Assembly (NCBI GenBank): GCA_944472135.2
Contig: OX235264.1
Location: 92,080,319-92,144,318 of the forward strand
Direction of reading: 5' to 3'
Source: Trichobilharzia regenti
Lineage: Eukaryota > Platyhelminthes > Trematoda > Strigeidida > Schistosomatidae
DNA: 64,000 nt
The notes beneath the pieces were generated by a model. The model worked only from the letters and a program-made list of their open reading frames with translations. It searched no databases and had not been told where the DNA came from. Shown here in pieces: positions 52,901 through 63,662 of the stretch. The stretch's first letter is position 1, and every line of letters starts with the position of its first letter. A program made the translations under genes and the position numbers.

Positions 52901-53217
52901 CAGACCATCGTCCATGGTTAGTATCAAACAACTTCTGAGGACAAATTCAGGCACATGACCAAAACCAAGGCTTTGGAAAGGTTTCGGAGATTTAAGAACA
53001 TCAAGAGTGTTAGAATCATAAAAGTCGTTAAGTTTATGATATGCCGCATTAGGGCTGAAAGCATCAGAGGCAGAGAGTAAGAAATATCGGTTAAGAACAT
53101 CTTCATCAACAGAGGAAACAATAACATTTTGCGTTCCACCACCAGTAGTTTCATTAGAAAGTTTCCACATGTTTGAGGGACTCTTACGGGACACAACTCT
53201 TTGGTTTTAAATGGCAT
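52895..53217 (-). pseudogene. LINE linker fragment (endonuclease to RT)
   Basis: Minus frame reads SRKSPSNMWKLSNETTGG and SVDEDVLNRYFLLSASDAFS, resembling the WKLxNExTG ... LNxYF block before the RT in LINEs of this kind. Two overlapping frames indicate a frameshift. Confidence 0.5.
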
Positions 53218-53469
53218 TCACACGAGGGATTACAAATTTGAATAATCTTTTTAGGAACAAAATTTACCTTCAAATGTAGCGTTTTAAGATGAAGAGAAGG
53301 AAAACAGTCAAGTGTTTTGAATGGTGCTCATTTCAGAAAACAGATGTTCGGGAAAAAGCGAAGATAATCTATTACGTAAGTGACTGTATCACCCAGTGTA
53401 CGCTGAGTATATAGTTCACAGTTAGTGTCGTTCAGCATGCATTTGAGATTATGTACATAATTTTGTGAG

Positions 53470-54000
53470 TAGCATCTCTGCTGCTGCGGTAGCCATAATA
53501 ATCATAGTCTCAGAGCCTAACATCATAAAAGGAGGGAGGGTGGCGCTAGCTGATTAGTAGACATGGTGGCGGTCACTAAGGTGAATCGCCCCATTTTGCA
53601 GGAACAGCAATATGCAATTTGAAGGCTTGAGATATTTCTGGGGGCTTAGATCTTTATCTTGAAAAAGATAATAATGAACGCCTAGACATATCATACTTCT
53701 GCCTTTAAACATATACCATTCGCTCAGCCTATTGTTGAGATGCGACCACGTGGGCTCTGCACAGATTTGCGGGGCATCTTATAAATTAACTTGCTGTCCA
53801 TTGTCGGATCTATGAATACCACTTCACAATGTCTTATCTCATTTATTTTCTAATAACGTCTTTACTTGATCCTCATTATATTCCATTAGGCGTAACATTT
53901 TATAGCTCTTTATGAATTTAATTCAACTTATTCTATTCTTATTCTCTGTAGGGTATGGTTGTGCACCAAATAGACGAGAAGGTATAAAATATAAACAACT
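53470..54000 (+). repeat. Left arm of a large inverted repeat
   Basis: Reverse complement of 54545-54917 joined to 58919-59070, i.e. once the LTR element is removed. Shared words include CGACCACGTGGGCTCTGCAC and TTAATTTGTATATTGCTGTTCC (inverted). Confidence 0.75.
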
Positions 54001-54540
54001 AATAATAATAATAATAATTTATTTTCATATAAACATAAATTTACATGAAAATGCATGCCATTTTTACAGGCACGATCAAGGATGATATAATGTCAAATCT
54101 TAAATTGTCTACAAGTTAATAATGTCTCAACAGTTAAATATTTGATATATATATAAATACACATTGTCTGAACTAGGCTGTATAGTTATTGAATTGTACA
54201 ATTGTCCTCCAGGTTTCGCGGGAAAATCGACTTCGTTTCGTTTTCATCCCGTGGTTGTAGGCATACGATAATCAACCAATATTGAGGTAAGTACAACGTT
54301 TACAAGGAATTGGAAGCTTTTTTAGAAAAATTAAAGTGCTGTGGTGTAACATTAAAGTGTAATAGATTAAGTGAGTGAAATATATCATTAATAAACACAT
54401 TTATATAGAAAACAGAATGGGGAAGTAATTAATCCTTAGGCCGACAACGTTCATATGCAATGTATAATGAAACCAATATATTTTATACTATCATGCGTTC
54501 ACTTTTGGCTTTAATACAATTATTTTCAAGCCAGTTGTCT
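54001..54540 (-). repeat. (TTA)-tailed unit between inverted arms
   Basis: Inverted copy of 59095-59640: TGCATGCCATTTTTACAGGC near the tail, ATTGAATTGTACAATTGTCC and CCAATATTGAGGTAAGTACA further in. Tail (AAT)n at 54001-54017. Confidence 0.7.
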
Positions 54541-54917
54541 TTATTTCATGTCTTTTTTTCTATTTGGTACACAACCGTACCCTCCAGAGAATAGGAATAG
54601 AATAAGTCGAATCAAATTCATAAAGAGCTATAAAATGTTAGGTTTAATGGAATATAATGAGAATCAAGTAAAGACGTTATTAGAAAATAAGTGAGACAAG
54701 ATATTTTGAAGTGGTATTTAAAGATCTGACAATGGACAGCAAGTTAATTCATAAGATGCCCCATAAATCTGTGCAGATCCCACGTGGTCGCATCTCAACA
54801 ATAGGCTGAGCGAATGGTATATATTTAAAGGTAGAAGCATTATCTGTCAAGGCGTTCACTATTATCTTTTTCAAGATAAAGATCTAAGCCCTCATAAAAA
54901 TCAGAAATATCTCGAGC

Positions 54918-55292
54918 TGTCATCAAAGTCTCATAAACCGTTAATGCCCAGCTCTCGCTACGCTCGGGCCCACGCTGTTCTTAGAAGATTTCTGAGAAAC
55001 GCTTAGTAACAACGGACGAAAAAACCAGAACACCAATTGTTGACTTGAGTATTATGTATTGTTACACCAGCATATAAATCAAGTATCACTAAGCAAACTA
55101 AGAAAACTAAGGTCTGTAAACAAATATTACAATAATAAATCGTTATGTTACTTCTGACGATATTTAACTCTTCTTTCTGAACAGCGACCGATGAGACGAT
55201 GACTGTCGTATTGATGCCTCCGCGAAAATCGAGGAAGTTGATTTTGAGCAAACAACCAAGAATTGATCGTTCAATCTTCAACTCCATTGACA
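54918..55292 (-). repeat. LTR, 3' copy relative to gag
   Basis: 375 bp. Directly upstream on the minus strand is a purine stretch CCGGGGAG, compatible with a polypurine tract. Confidence 0.92.
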
Positions 55293-55997
55293 CTCCCCGG
55301 CAAAAAAGGGATCCAACCCTTTTTTCCTTCACGACCAATGCACGTTGACTTGGATGCCATTGCGAGAACCTGGGTCACACGGACAGAGCTGAAATGGAAA
55401 ACAAACAGAAAAGCCAACACACCACAAGCATACCCACAGCACAATCTCACACATCGCTGACGACCTGCGCCTCCAGACAGAGACCTCCTCTTGACATCTT
55501 GCAACACAATCGCCACTTACTAGAATGACTCTTGCAGAATGCAACGTGACCATAGCAGCACCTCATGATACTCTTCAAGCATCCTCTTTTCTATTCACTA
55601 TCAATTATCACTGAAATCGCTTGTCACTCATTCTGCCTCAGTTCTAGTAGCGGTGACGCATGCGAGCCTCAGTCGTTTACACTCTTTCTCCCCGGCGTGT
55701 CGGACCGCAGCTAACAATTATCTCCGTGTGCATTTCATTCTCAGCAATAGCCTAGCCTCCCCGGCGTATACGACCCATCTGCTGTCCTTAACATCAATCA
55801 ATTCATTCACGGATGTAGAAGAGTGGCCACAACTTCAGAAGTAATCACGACGAAAATTTTAACAAAATTATGCAATAACAACAAGATACGAAAACAACGA
55901 GTAAACACAATGAATTCAAATAACACCAATTGATATGACACACCAAACGTATATACAAACAGTACACACAAACTCGCATTTCATGTCTTGATGGAAT

Positions 55998-56455
55998 ACC
56001 CTTGAAGAATTGCAGGACTTACACCAGTACGCCTACAACCCTTCACAGGTTGACGATTGTAAGTTGTGGAATGTCCAGACACAAACAAGATTAACCAACA
56101 ATTACATCAATTGGAACTCACACAACTATTTAACACAAACATATGTACAATCAACACATCAAATGTTGTGGATTCTGACACGACAAACTACCCTTGAAGA
56201 ACTGTAGGACTTACAGCAGTACGCCTACATTCCTTCTCAGGTTGATGATCCAAGTGGAAGTCGTCCGGACACAAACAGAATTACCAACAGCTAGATGACA
56301 GATGATATCAATTCAGTATATACAATATGAACATATGTACAAGATCATACACCAAGCACATTGGACTGCTCATTGATGCGCTACCCTTTGAAGAACTGTA
56401 GGACTTACAGCAGTACGCCTACAACCCTTCTCAGGTTGACGCCCTAGGTTGGAAA
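55998..56455. repeat. About 193-bp tandem repeat inside the LTR element
   Basis: The segment CCCTTGAAGAA-TG-AGGACTTACA-CAGTACGCCTAC recurs at 56001, 56192 and 56387 (third copy starts CCCTTTGAAG). The copies differ mainly in their second halves. The last copy overlaps the end of the gag frame. Confidence 0.82.
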
Positions 56456-58399
56456 ATCGTCGCATAGTTCATTTGCTAACTTCCTTCTATCAGCTATATC
56501 CTCAAATCTGAACGGCAACACGCCCATGTCATTGTATCGTAGAATGTAGATGACCAACAAACACACGACATATCTCATCAACCAAGTATAGAAACAGAGT
56601 AATTTACACCAAAGATAATAACATTCAAATAGTAACTTGAAACTAGAAATGCCTTTATTCGTGCAAGTCAATTTAACAATTACTCTCTCGTTTACATTTG
56701 GCTTATTCTCACTAAACTGAGCAATATCTTTCGTCTTTTCAAACGCACCAATACTATCATAGTCATTGCACAAGATACTTGAGTTGATGGGTGTCTGTTT
56801 CATTGTGGATGACAGCACCAACGACGACTGATTGATATCAGTTGATGAAGTTAGCGGTGGATCAAAAGCTGTTGTTGCTCGGCTTTCAGAAATTTGTCTA
56901 CCTATAAGACCACCACCACTGCTGTCTTTTACTATCAGCTCAGGTTTAGAAATAGCATCTGATGATAGGTGGGCTACACGCTGATCAATTACACTGACTG
57001 TCTCACAAGTATGCACACCTTCTGGAACTGCATCTGCGTTCAATTCTACTTCACGTTGTAGTTGTACAGAACCTTTATTTAACTTAGCAGTAGTAGGCAT
57101 ATCCCTCATCTCATAATGATCAACCAAAGACAAATGTGAAGCATCATGATCATTATCACGAATATTCACTTTACCGTCAAGTTCATCATTTTCAAACTCT
57201 TTAATAACAGAAGTAGACAATTTTGGTTCCTCCTCACAAATCATTAAAGGTTTTATATCTTCACTCTGACTAGTTATACTTTGTAAACTTGTGGAGTCAG
57301 AACTCCACTCTGAAGCAGTAACTCTATTCTGTGACACTCTATTCAGCAACGGCTTACCAGTTGCAACTACAGACTTCTTCACAACACCGTTATCGTCACA
57401 CAATTCGGAGTCAGACCTGGAGTTTACATTTAGCTTATCACTGAACTTGCTCACTGGTTCACAGTTCACTTCTGTATGCACCTCTTGCACACGTGTAAAA
57501 CAAAGCCGTGTTTGCCTTGCATCTTGTAACTTATCTGTTGAGGATGTACTACGAAACCTGTTACACTCACTAGGTCTATATGCATTACTAGACATCATGG
57601 AGTCTTCTCGATATCCACCTCTCTGAGGCTTATTCGTCATCAATGATTGCGTTTTACCCTCAGACTGCTCTATTCTAGGGGTGAGATCTAACAGACTGGA
57701 AAACTTGCTCATAGATTGATTAACACTAGTATTTACCAGTTTCAGGATATCATCAAACTTTGGCTCGATACCCTCATCCTCCATACGGGAGCTTATCTTC
57801 ACCCACTTCCTTTGCAGTCGGGTAGGTAGACGTCTTGCTATTACTTCTAGGATAAAACTCGAGTTGAGGTCACTCATTCGATTCATCGAAATCATTCCAT
57901 TCTTGTAAATTAGCAAATTATCTAAAAACTCAGTGAGTGCCTGAGAGTCATCCTGTAATTGACCACCATTACCCTCAACAGCCTCGAATAATTTCCCTGC
58001 AATCATCGAAGGTCTTCCAAACCTTTGGCGTAATATGCTCATAGCCTCATCGTAGCCCTCTTTTGGCTTCATAAACTTACAACACTGTATAGCTCTTGCA
58101 GCATCTCCAGTGCAATATCTCATCAAATACATCAATTTCAATTCATCATTTAATAAAAAACCACTCAACATGATCTCAAACTCCTTTACAAATTGTAAAT
58201 AATCAGCCGGGTTTCCATCAAAACACCGTGGTTCAAATTTAGGGAGTTTGATGTTCCTATTATCCCTGAACGGCGAAACAGTAACATCAACCATATCGCG
58301 TTTAACATCAGACACATCGTTACAATTAACAGACAAGTCACCATGACTTACTTTCCTGTTTGCATCCAAGACACTCTGTCCCTTCTTTGACCCAGGCAT
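56444..58399 (-). CDS. BEL/Pao Gag protein with C-terminal hydrophobic segment
   Basis: 651 codons, uninterrupted. Residues about 51-250 match the BEL/Pao Gag core (DUF1759-like): KLPKFEPRCFDGNPADYLQF, VKEFEIML, LMRYCTGDAARAIQ, ILRQRFGRP and the RLPTRLQRKWVK helix. Gag forms the particle in which the RNA is reverse transcribed. The middle (250-580) is Ser/Asp/Glu-rich without a zinc knuckle. The end (587-620) is strongly hydrophobic (FKLLFECYYLW... YVVCLLVIYIL), like a membrane helix, followed by a charged tail. This fits a large internal deletion that removed pol and joined Gag to a distal coding part, perhaps an envelope-like frame. The start is the first Met, 145 bases from the LTR. Confidence 0.86.
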   Translation of the reverse strand: MPGSKKGQSVLDANRKVSHGDLSVNCNDVSDVKRDMVDVTVSPFRDNRNIKLPKFEPRCFDGNPADYLQFVKEFEIMLSGFLLNDELKLMYLMRYCTGDAARAIQCCKFMKPKEGYDEAMSILRQRFGRPSMIAGKLFEAVEGNGGQLQDDSQALTEFLDNLLIYKNGMISMNRMSDLNSSFILEVIARRLPTRLQRKWVKISSRMEDEGIEPKFDDILKLVNTSVNQSMSKFSSLLDLTPRIEQSEGKTQSLMTNKPQRGGYREDSMMSSNAYRPSECNRFRSTSSTDKLQDARQTRLCFTRVQEVHTEVNCEPVSKFSDKLNVNSRSDSELCDDNGVVKKSVVATGKPLLNRVSQNRVTASEWSSDSTSLQSITSQSEDIKPLMICEEEPKLSTSVIKEFENDELDGKVNIRDNDHDASHLSLVDHYEMRDMPTTAKLNKGSVQLQREVELNADAVPEGVHTCETVSVIDQRVAHLSSDAISKPELIVKDSSGGGLIGRQISESRATTAFDPPLTSSTDINQSSLVLSSTMKQTPINSSILCNDYDSIGAFEKTKDIAQFSENKPNVNERVIVKLTCTNKGISSFKLLFECYYLWCKLLCFYTWLMRYVVCLLVIYILRYNDMGVLPFRFEDIADRRKLANELCDDFPT

Positions 58400-58543
58400 T
58401 GTTGAACTTGACCCAATTCCAAAAAAGTTCCAGATATTGCTTGTTCAAAGAGGACTTGACCGGCACCAGGAAAGATGAACGGTGACTATCCAAACTTTCA
58501 CCAACTGTTTGAATCCGCCAGATCTGTTTCTATCGTCAGAAAC

Positions 58544-58918
58544 TGTCATCAAAGTCTCATAAACCGTTAATGCCCAGCTCTCGCTACGCTCGGGCCCACG
58601 CTGTTCTTAGAAGATTTCTGAGAAACGCTTAGTAACAACGGACGAAAAAACCAGAACACCAATTGTTGACTTGAGTATTATGTATTGTTACACCAGCATA
58701 TAAATCAAGTATCACTAAGCAAACTAAGAAAACTAAGGTCTGTAAACAAATATTACAATAATAAATCGTTATGTTACTTCTGACGATATTTAACTCTTCT
58801 TTCTGAACAGCGACCGATGAGACGATGACTGTCGTATTGATGCCTCCGCGAAAATCGGGGAAGTTGATTTTGAGCAAACAACCGTGAATTGATCGTTCAA
58901 TCTTCAACTCCATTGACA
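58544..58918 (-). repeat. LTR, 5' copy relative to gag
   Basis: 375 bp, differing from the other copy near 58859 and 58883-58884 (G for A; GT for AA). I could not assign a primer-binding site with confidence; a TGGCGG stretch lies about 20 bases inside. Confidence 0.92.
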
Positions 58919-59070
58919 CGAGCCTTTAATTTGTATATTGCTGTTCCTGCAGAATGGGGCGATTCACCTTAGTGACCACCACCATATCTACTGATCAGCT
59001 AACGCCACCCTCCCTCCTTTTTTGATGTTAAGCTCTGAGACTATGATTATTATGGCTACCGCAAATATAT
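58919..59070 (-). repeat. Right arm of the large inverted repeat, continued
   Basis: Continues the arm interrupted by the LTR element; inverse of 53500-53640 (GGGGCGATTCACCTTAGTGACC). Confidence 0.75.
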
Positions 59071-59094
59071 TGCTTGGTACCAGACATGTTCGTA

Positions 59095-59645
59095 CCCCAC
59101 TAGCTTGAGAATAATTATATTAAAGCCAAAAGTGGACATCATGATAGTGAGATCTATATGGATAGCATTATACATTGCAAATGAACGTTGTCAGCCTAGG
59201 GATTAATTAGTTTCCCATTGTATTTCCTATGTAAATGCATTTATTAATGATATATTGCACCTACTTATTTCATTACACTTTAATGATTTACCTTACCAGT
59301 TTCACTTTTCTAAAACAGCCTTCAATCCCTCGTAAAAGTTGTACTTACCTCAATATTGGTTGGTTATCTTATGCCTACAACCACGGGTTGAAAACTAAAC
59401 GGAGTTAATTTTCCCGTGCAACCTGGAGGACAACTGTACAATTCAATAACTATACGGCCTGGTTTAGACAGTGAGTGTACATATATATATATATATATAT
59501 ATCAAATATTTAGCTGTTGAAATATTATTAACCTGTAGACAATATACGGTTTGAGATTATATCATACTTGATCGTGCCTGTAAAAATGGCATGCATTTTC
59601 ATGTAAATTTATATGTTTATATGAAATATACATTATTATTATAAA
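59095..59645 (+). repeat. (TTA)-tailed unit, inverted partner of 54001-54540
   Basis: Same words in opposite orientation; includes an AT run at 59482-59502 and ends ACATTATTATTATAAATG. Confidence 0.7.
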
Positions 59646-59789
59646 TGAAGTGTTTTGTCAAGTCGAGTGGCGAAGTTGATAGTGTTTTTGTGACTAAGAT
59701 ATTAAAGAGCCGTCACAGGAATTGAACTCTGATTAAAAGTTCTCAGGACAGGCAGTAGAAAGACCGTAAGTTATTCTGAAAAATTTGAT

Positions 59790-60080
59790 AGATCTGAGAC
59801 CTCACATTTATTGAATGTGTTGAATGTAGGCTCGATGAACCAGGATTCAGCAATCGATCTCTCACTCTCCGCCTACCTATTTACTTTTTAGAATTTCGAC
59901 TATGTGCCACTGTACTATGTGGTTGTGCGATGATGCATGCATCGCTGAGTTTTTCATATTACTTAACTTTGTAAGATCAGTCACCCCAACCATAGCTGAA
60001 TTCTTTTTTTGTGATAATCCCACTCCTCCTGATCTACTAGCTTGACCCAAGATGCACTCACTTTGATTGATTGTCATGCT
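59790..60080 (-). pseudogene. Penelope GIY-YIG fragment
   Basis: Minus frame 60077-59877 reads ILGQASRSGGVGLSQKKNSA and HASSHNHIVQWHIVEILKSK, matching [18 protein letters not shown] and [20 protein letters not shown] of the 32-kb copy. Confidence 0.78.
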
Positions 60081-60099
60081 GTTGTCTTATACATTGCGT

Positions 60100-60790
60100 A
60101 ATACAGCCCGAATGCGGTCTTCGTGTTCATGTCCGGACTGGCGATATGTCAGTCGCCCAAATGTAGTTCACGCAACAAGTCACTCATGGATCTTTTAAAA
60201 GCGCAGTATTTCGGACATAAAATGCCATCTCCACAAACCCGTATAATCCTAATCAGATGGTAATGGTTGTTTTAAATGTATCGTCCACAGTCACTGGAAT
60301 ACTGGGATAAGCGCGAGTTTAGTTTATCTTAGCGAATAATGCGGCGCCTTGAAGACTGTTTGTAGAGTCCTGAAGGTCGAGTGTCTGTTCAGAGTGGTCT
60401 GTTTATTTGCAGCTCTGTGTTCGCCACCAGGGCACCAATCGATTCGGTTTGTCCGAAGACGCATCCGCCTTGGTGAGGCCCATTGACTCTTCGAGGGTCG
60501 AATATTTGCTAGCTGAAGTCCGCAGTGAAATTTATGTTCCGCGGTTTTAGTTTGCCTGGCACTTATCTGCTCGTTTCCGCGAAACTGTCATAATGATGGG
60601 TTATTTTCCCGCAATCTTAGAAGTTTCGGGGTCGATTGCCGTCGCGGTTGAGAAATCCGGAGTCCTTTGGCTGACAGTGATGATGATGTGTATATATGAT
60701 TAGATTTAACGAGTGATACTAGTTTACCTCGCCATCCTCAAACTCACTAGTAAACCACACGTTTTCACCGAAAACTGATAGATTAAGGTC
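60100..60790. other. Unassigned, possibly the rest of the Gypsy remnant
   Basis: GC-richer than the surroundings. I could not read an RT in any frame. Confidence 0.35.
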
Positions 60791-62002
60791 ATCCGTGCTG
60801 AAAATTCGTGGCGGTTGTCACCTAATTTCAAGGCCAATGGTTGTTGTTTCCTGCTCGAAGATCGCGATCTGGGTTATATTAGTAGCCCACGCTGGACTTC
60901 AGTTTCGTATGGCACTGAATATGGCGCCAGTGTCGACCAAGATATCTATGTCAGGGTCTGCATCTTTGATGTGGGATAAACGATTGTCAGAGAACTTCCT
61001 CTCAGTAGTCTTTATCTGAAAGTGGATGAATCGCTTTCCCCCTGTTTGAGTTAAATAAGGCTAGGCGCATAGTTGTGTGCATTCTTGCCGCTTGTGCTCC
61101 TAGCCATAATACCAACAGGATCAATCCGCCATTGCACTTTGTCTGGGTCTAGTCACCGACCCTTAACGTGCTCTGTTGGGCGGTATTGTTCAGTTATCCC
61201 ATATTGGCTGTGTTTGTGTTAGCTATTTCGTTAATAATCTAACTTTGTCTACAAGTTTTGAGATTAGTTGGCCTTTGTTTAAACTCGGGCGGTCCACCTA
61301 CTTTTCTGTAAGTCATTTCACTTCTAATATCCGGCCATCGATGCTTGCTGACTGCCCAGGAGAGGAGTCAAGATCTCCAGTGTCCTGGGCCTGATGTAAG
61401 TAATCTAGGAGGGCTTTCATCCAACCTTGTTATTCAGTACTGCCCCTCCCCCATACTTTCTGCTAGAGGCTGCAGGACTTGATGAAAGAGCTGAGAATGG
61501 GATTAACTTCCCATGTTCTCCTCTAGAAGCTACCATTGTACACGAAAGTTTGAAGACAAACAGGGGCCTTTTCCACCTCTCTATTACGTAGTGAATATGG
61601 TTGCTTGTTTAGATGGTGATTTACAATTTTCCAGTCCTTGGTTATCTGATAGAGAGACTCCGAACGTACGCCCCAATACCTAGTGGTTTCAGACTTAGTG
61701 CTGTGCCAATAAGAGCAGTGCTGAAGTTGAGCAAACCATAGTTCAGGGTCATGTTGACCGAATAAAAGATCTAACATTGATGGCTGCAAATGAACCACCT
61801 TTTCAGGAGTCACATTTTTAAATTCGGTTTTCTCGTTTGGCAAATAAGATATAAAAATGAAAAAAAATTGATTAGGAATTGCGTACAAGTGAAGAAATTC
61901 GAACAAACGACAAGACGAAACAAAAATAAGCGAGCTGAAGTTAGCTGTAATATTGCACAAGATAACTTGTAAGTGGCACAGGCGCACCAACATTTCTCTC
62001 AA
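60790..62002 (-). pseudogene. Gypsy (CsRn1/Boudicca-like) gag-protease remnant
   Basis: Minus frames in order: gag end PSMLDLLFGQHDPELWFAQL and QHCSYWHSTKSETTRYWGV (frame 62002-61523); a zinc-knuckle-like CWYYG-EHKRQECT (about 61115-61080); and an aspartic protease block DIDILVDTGAIFSAI (about 60955-60910). The order gag, nucleocapsid, protease is that of this clade. Stops and shifts separate the pieces; no RT was found to the left. Confidence 0.75.
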
Positions 62003-62009
62003 AACAATT

Positions 62010-63660
62010 ACTCAAATCACCTACAGACAGCTTTTATCATTGCAGAAGACTAATTTAGGTCAAAAGTACTTATTTTTGAAAGCACGACAGTAGGCATATG
62101 AAGCTGGAGACCTAGTCAGACACACAGATACGGCATTCATCAATCAGTAAATAAAGACCCCCACAAATCACAAAGGAAATGTAGTTCCAATTTATTAACT
62201 ACTTGCATCCCTTTGAATTCGCCAATCACTAGCCAAATCTTTGTAGAGTCCACACAGTCATGCGACGACTTCTAGCATAATCCCTAACTGAGGGCTGGAA
62301 ACCAAAGACTTCAGTGTCCTTCAAGCCACGTAGTTTAGTACATACTTAGCAGCCAAATATAGTCAGGTGCTTGAAGACATTTCCTAATTGGTGAACATTG
62401 ACTAGACCTGGCCGATCTGCCCCAATCACTGAAGACTATCCGGAAGTTAAGTGCAGCCATACAACTATAAAAGAACGGACCGAATCCACGGAAACTCATG
62501 AGTACTTGGATGGAATTTATGCGTATGGCTTTCCAGTCACTGCAAAACAACGTGGTTGATAGTACTATGGAAGCGATCTTTCCTTTTGCTTTTTTTTCGT
62601 ACGTCTCTCTCTCTCTAATTCCTGTAATTAGGGCTTCAAGCTAGAGGCTTGAATTCTCGGCAGTAGGGGTATTTATCTTTACAGGATGGAGTTCCCAGCC
62701 TCACAAACAACCTCCTATCTATAAGAGTCTCCTCGCTGGCTTTAGCGATGTACCTGTTTTGATTTTAGGATGATAGGTCTCGATCAAACCAATGCAATCA
62801 AACAACAGATAGACTTTTTTCTTAGTCATGAACAAATACTTTCTCCATGTATGCATTCTTAAGAGTTTTACTCTTTAGTTGATTGACCACCAGAGGTTGC
62901 GTAAATATGTGGCCCTAATGTCTCACGAAATAAATAATGATAGCTAGAATGCTAAGCGCTTGGAGATTTCTTGTGGTTATGTAAATAAAGTAATTTTTTG
63001 AGCAAACAAAGAACTGCAAACGACTCAGAATTTATTCTCGTGGCTATACATAAAAGAATTTAGCAATACCCTACTTAGCGCGGATTAGGTGTCGGGAAGT
63101 AAATATGACGAAAGGCTCAGAAGAGCTACTCTATAATCCAACTAGCTTTCAGTGTACACTCTTATGTATTACTATTACGTACATCACATTTTTTACTAAC
63201 TTCAGTTTACTCGATGATTTGTTGTGTTTTTATTTGTATCGAAAGTCGAGCTGTTGTAATAAGAATTTATTATTTAGAACGATTAGATTATTATTATATG
63301 TTTTATCATTTCCTCAACCCTTCTGTGAAAACATTCTCGCTTTTTTAAGCTCACTAAGTGTGATTGAAACCGTTACTGAAACATAAAAGGTAAAATAAAC
63401 ACTCCGTAGCTATTAAAGTGCTATGATTTTATCTGTAAATGTGTATTAACACGAACCAAACGAATTTGTTATACTAGGCCATGTGACTTGAACGTTTTCA
63501 GAGCGCTGTTTTCTGAATGTCAATGTTGTTATCGCTATTTAGATTTATAGGAATGTTAATTATCTCAGAGAATGATTATATATTTTAGCATTTATCTTCA
63601 TTCATTACTTTGTTTTGTAAGAGGTAAGCTATACATTTGTAAAATATTCTTTGTATTAAT
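62010..63660. other. Intergenic, few features
   Basis: 62620-62720 resembles, on the minus strand, the tail and body of a tRNA-Gly SINE (AGGGCTTCAAGCTAGAGGCTTG, TTTACAGGATGGAGTTCCCAGCC). The remainder shows no gene. A 93-codon plus frame (63105-63386) has no motif; it could be an exon of the gene at the right edge but I cannot support it. Confidence 0.4.
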
Positions 63661-63662
63661 AG

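Larger units (their letters stand above)
54918..58918 (-). mobile_element. Gag-only BEL/Pao LTR retrotransposon with 5-bp target duplication
   Basis: Two direct 375-bp LTRs (54918-55292 and 58544-58918), TGTCA...TGACA ends, and CGAGC at 54913-54917 and 58919-58923. The only long frame is a gag on the minus strand; no protease, RT or integrase is present in the 3.25-kb interior. By eye the LTRs differ at 3 positions, so the insertion is young. It depends on another element for mobility. Confidence 0.93.

Noticed and set aside
57291..57626. 111-codon plus-strand frame
   Set aside because: Shadow of the 651-codon gag on the opposite strand.
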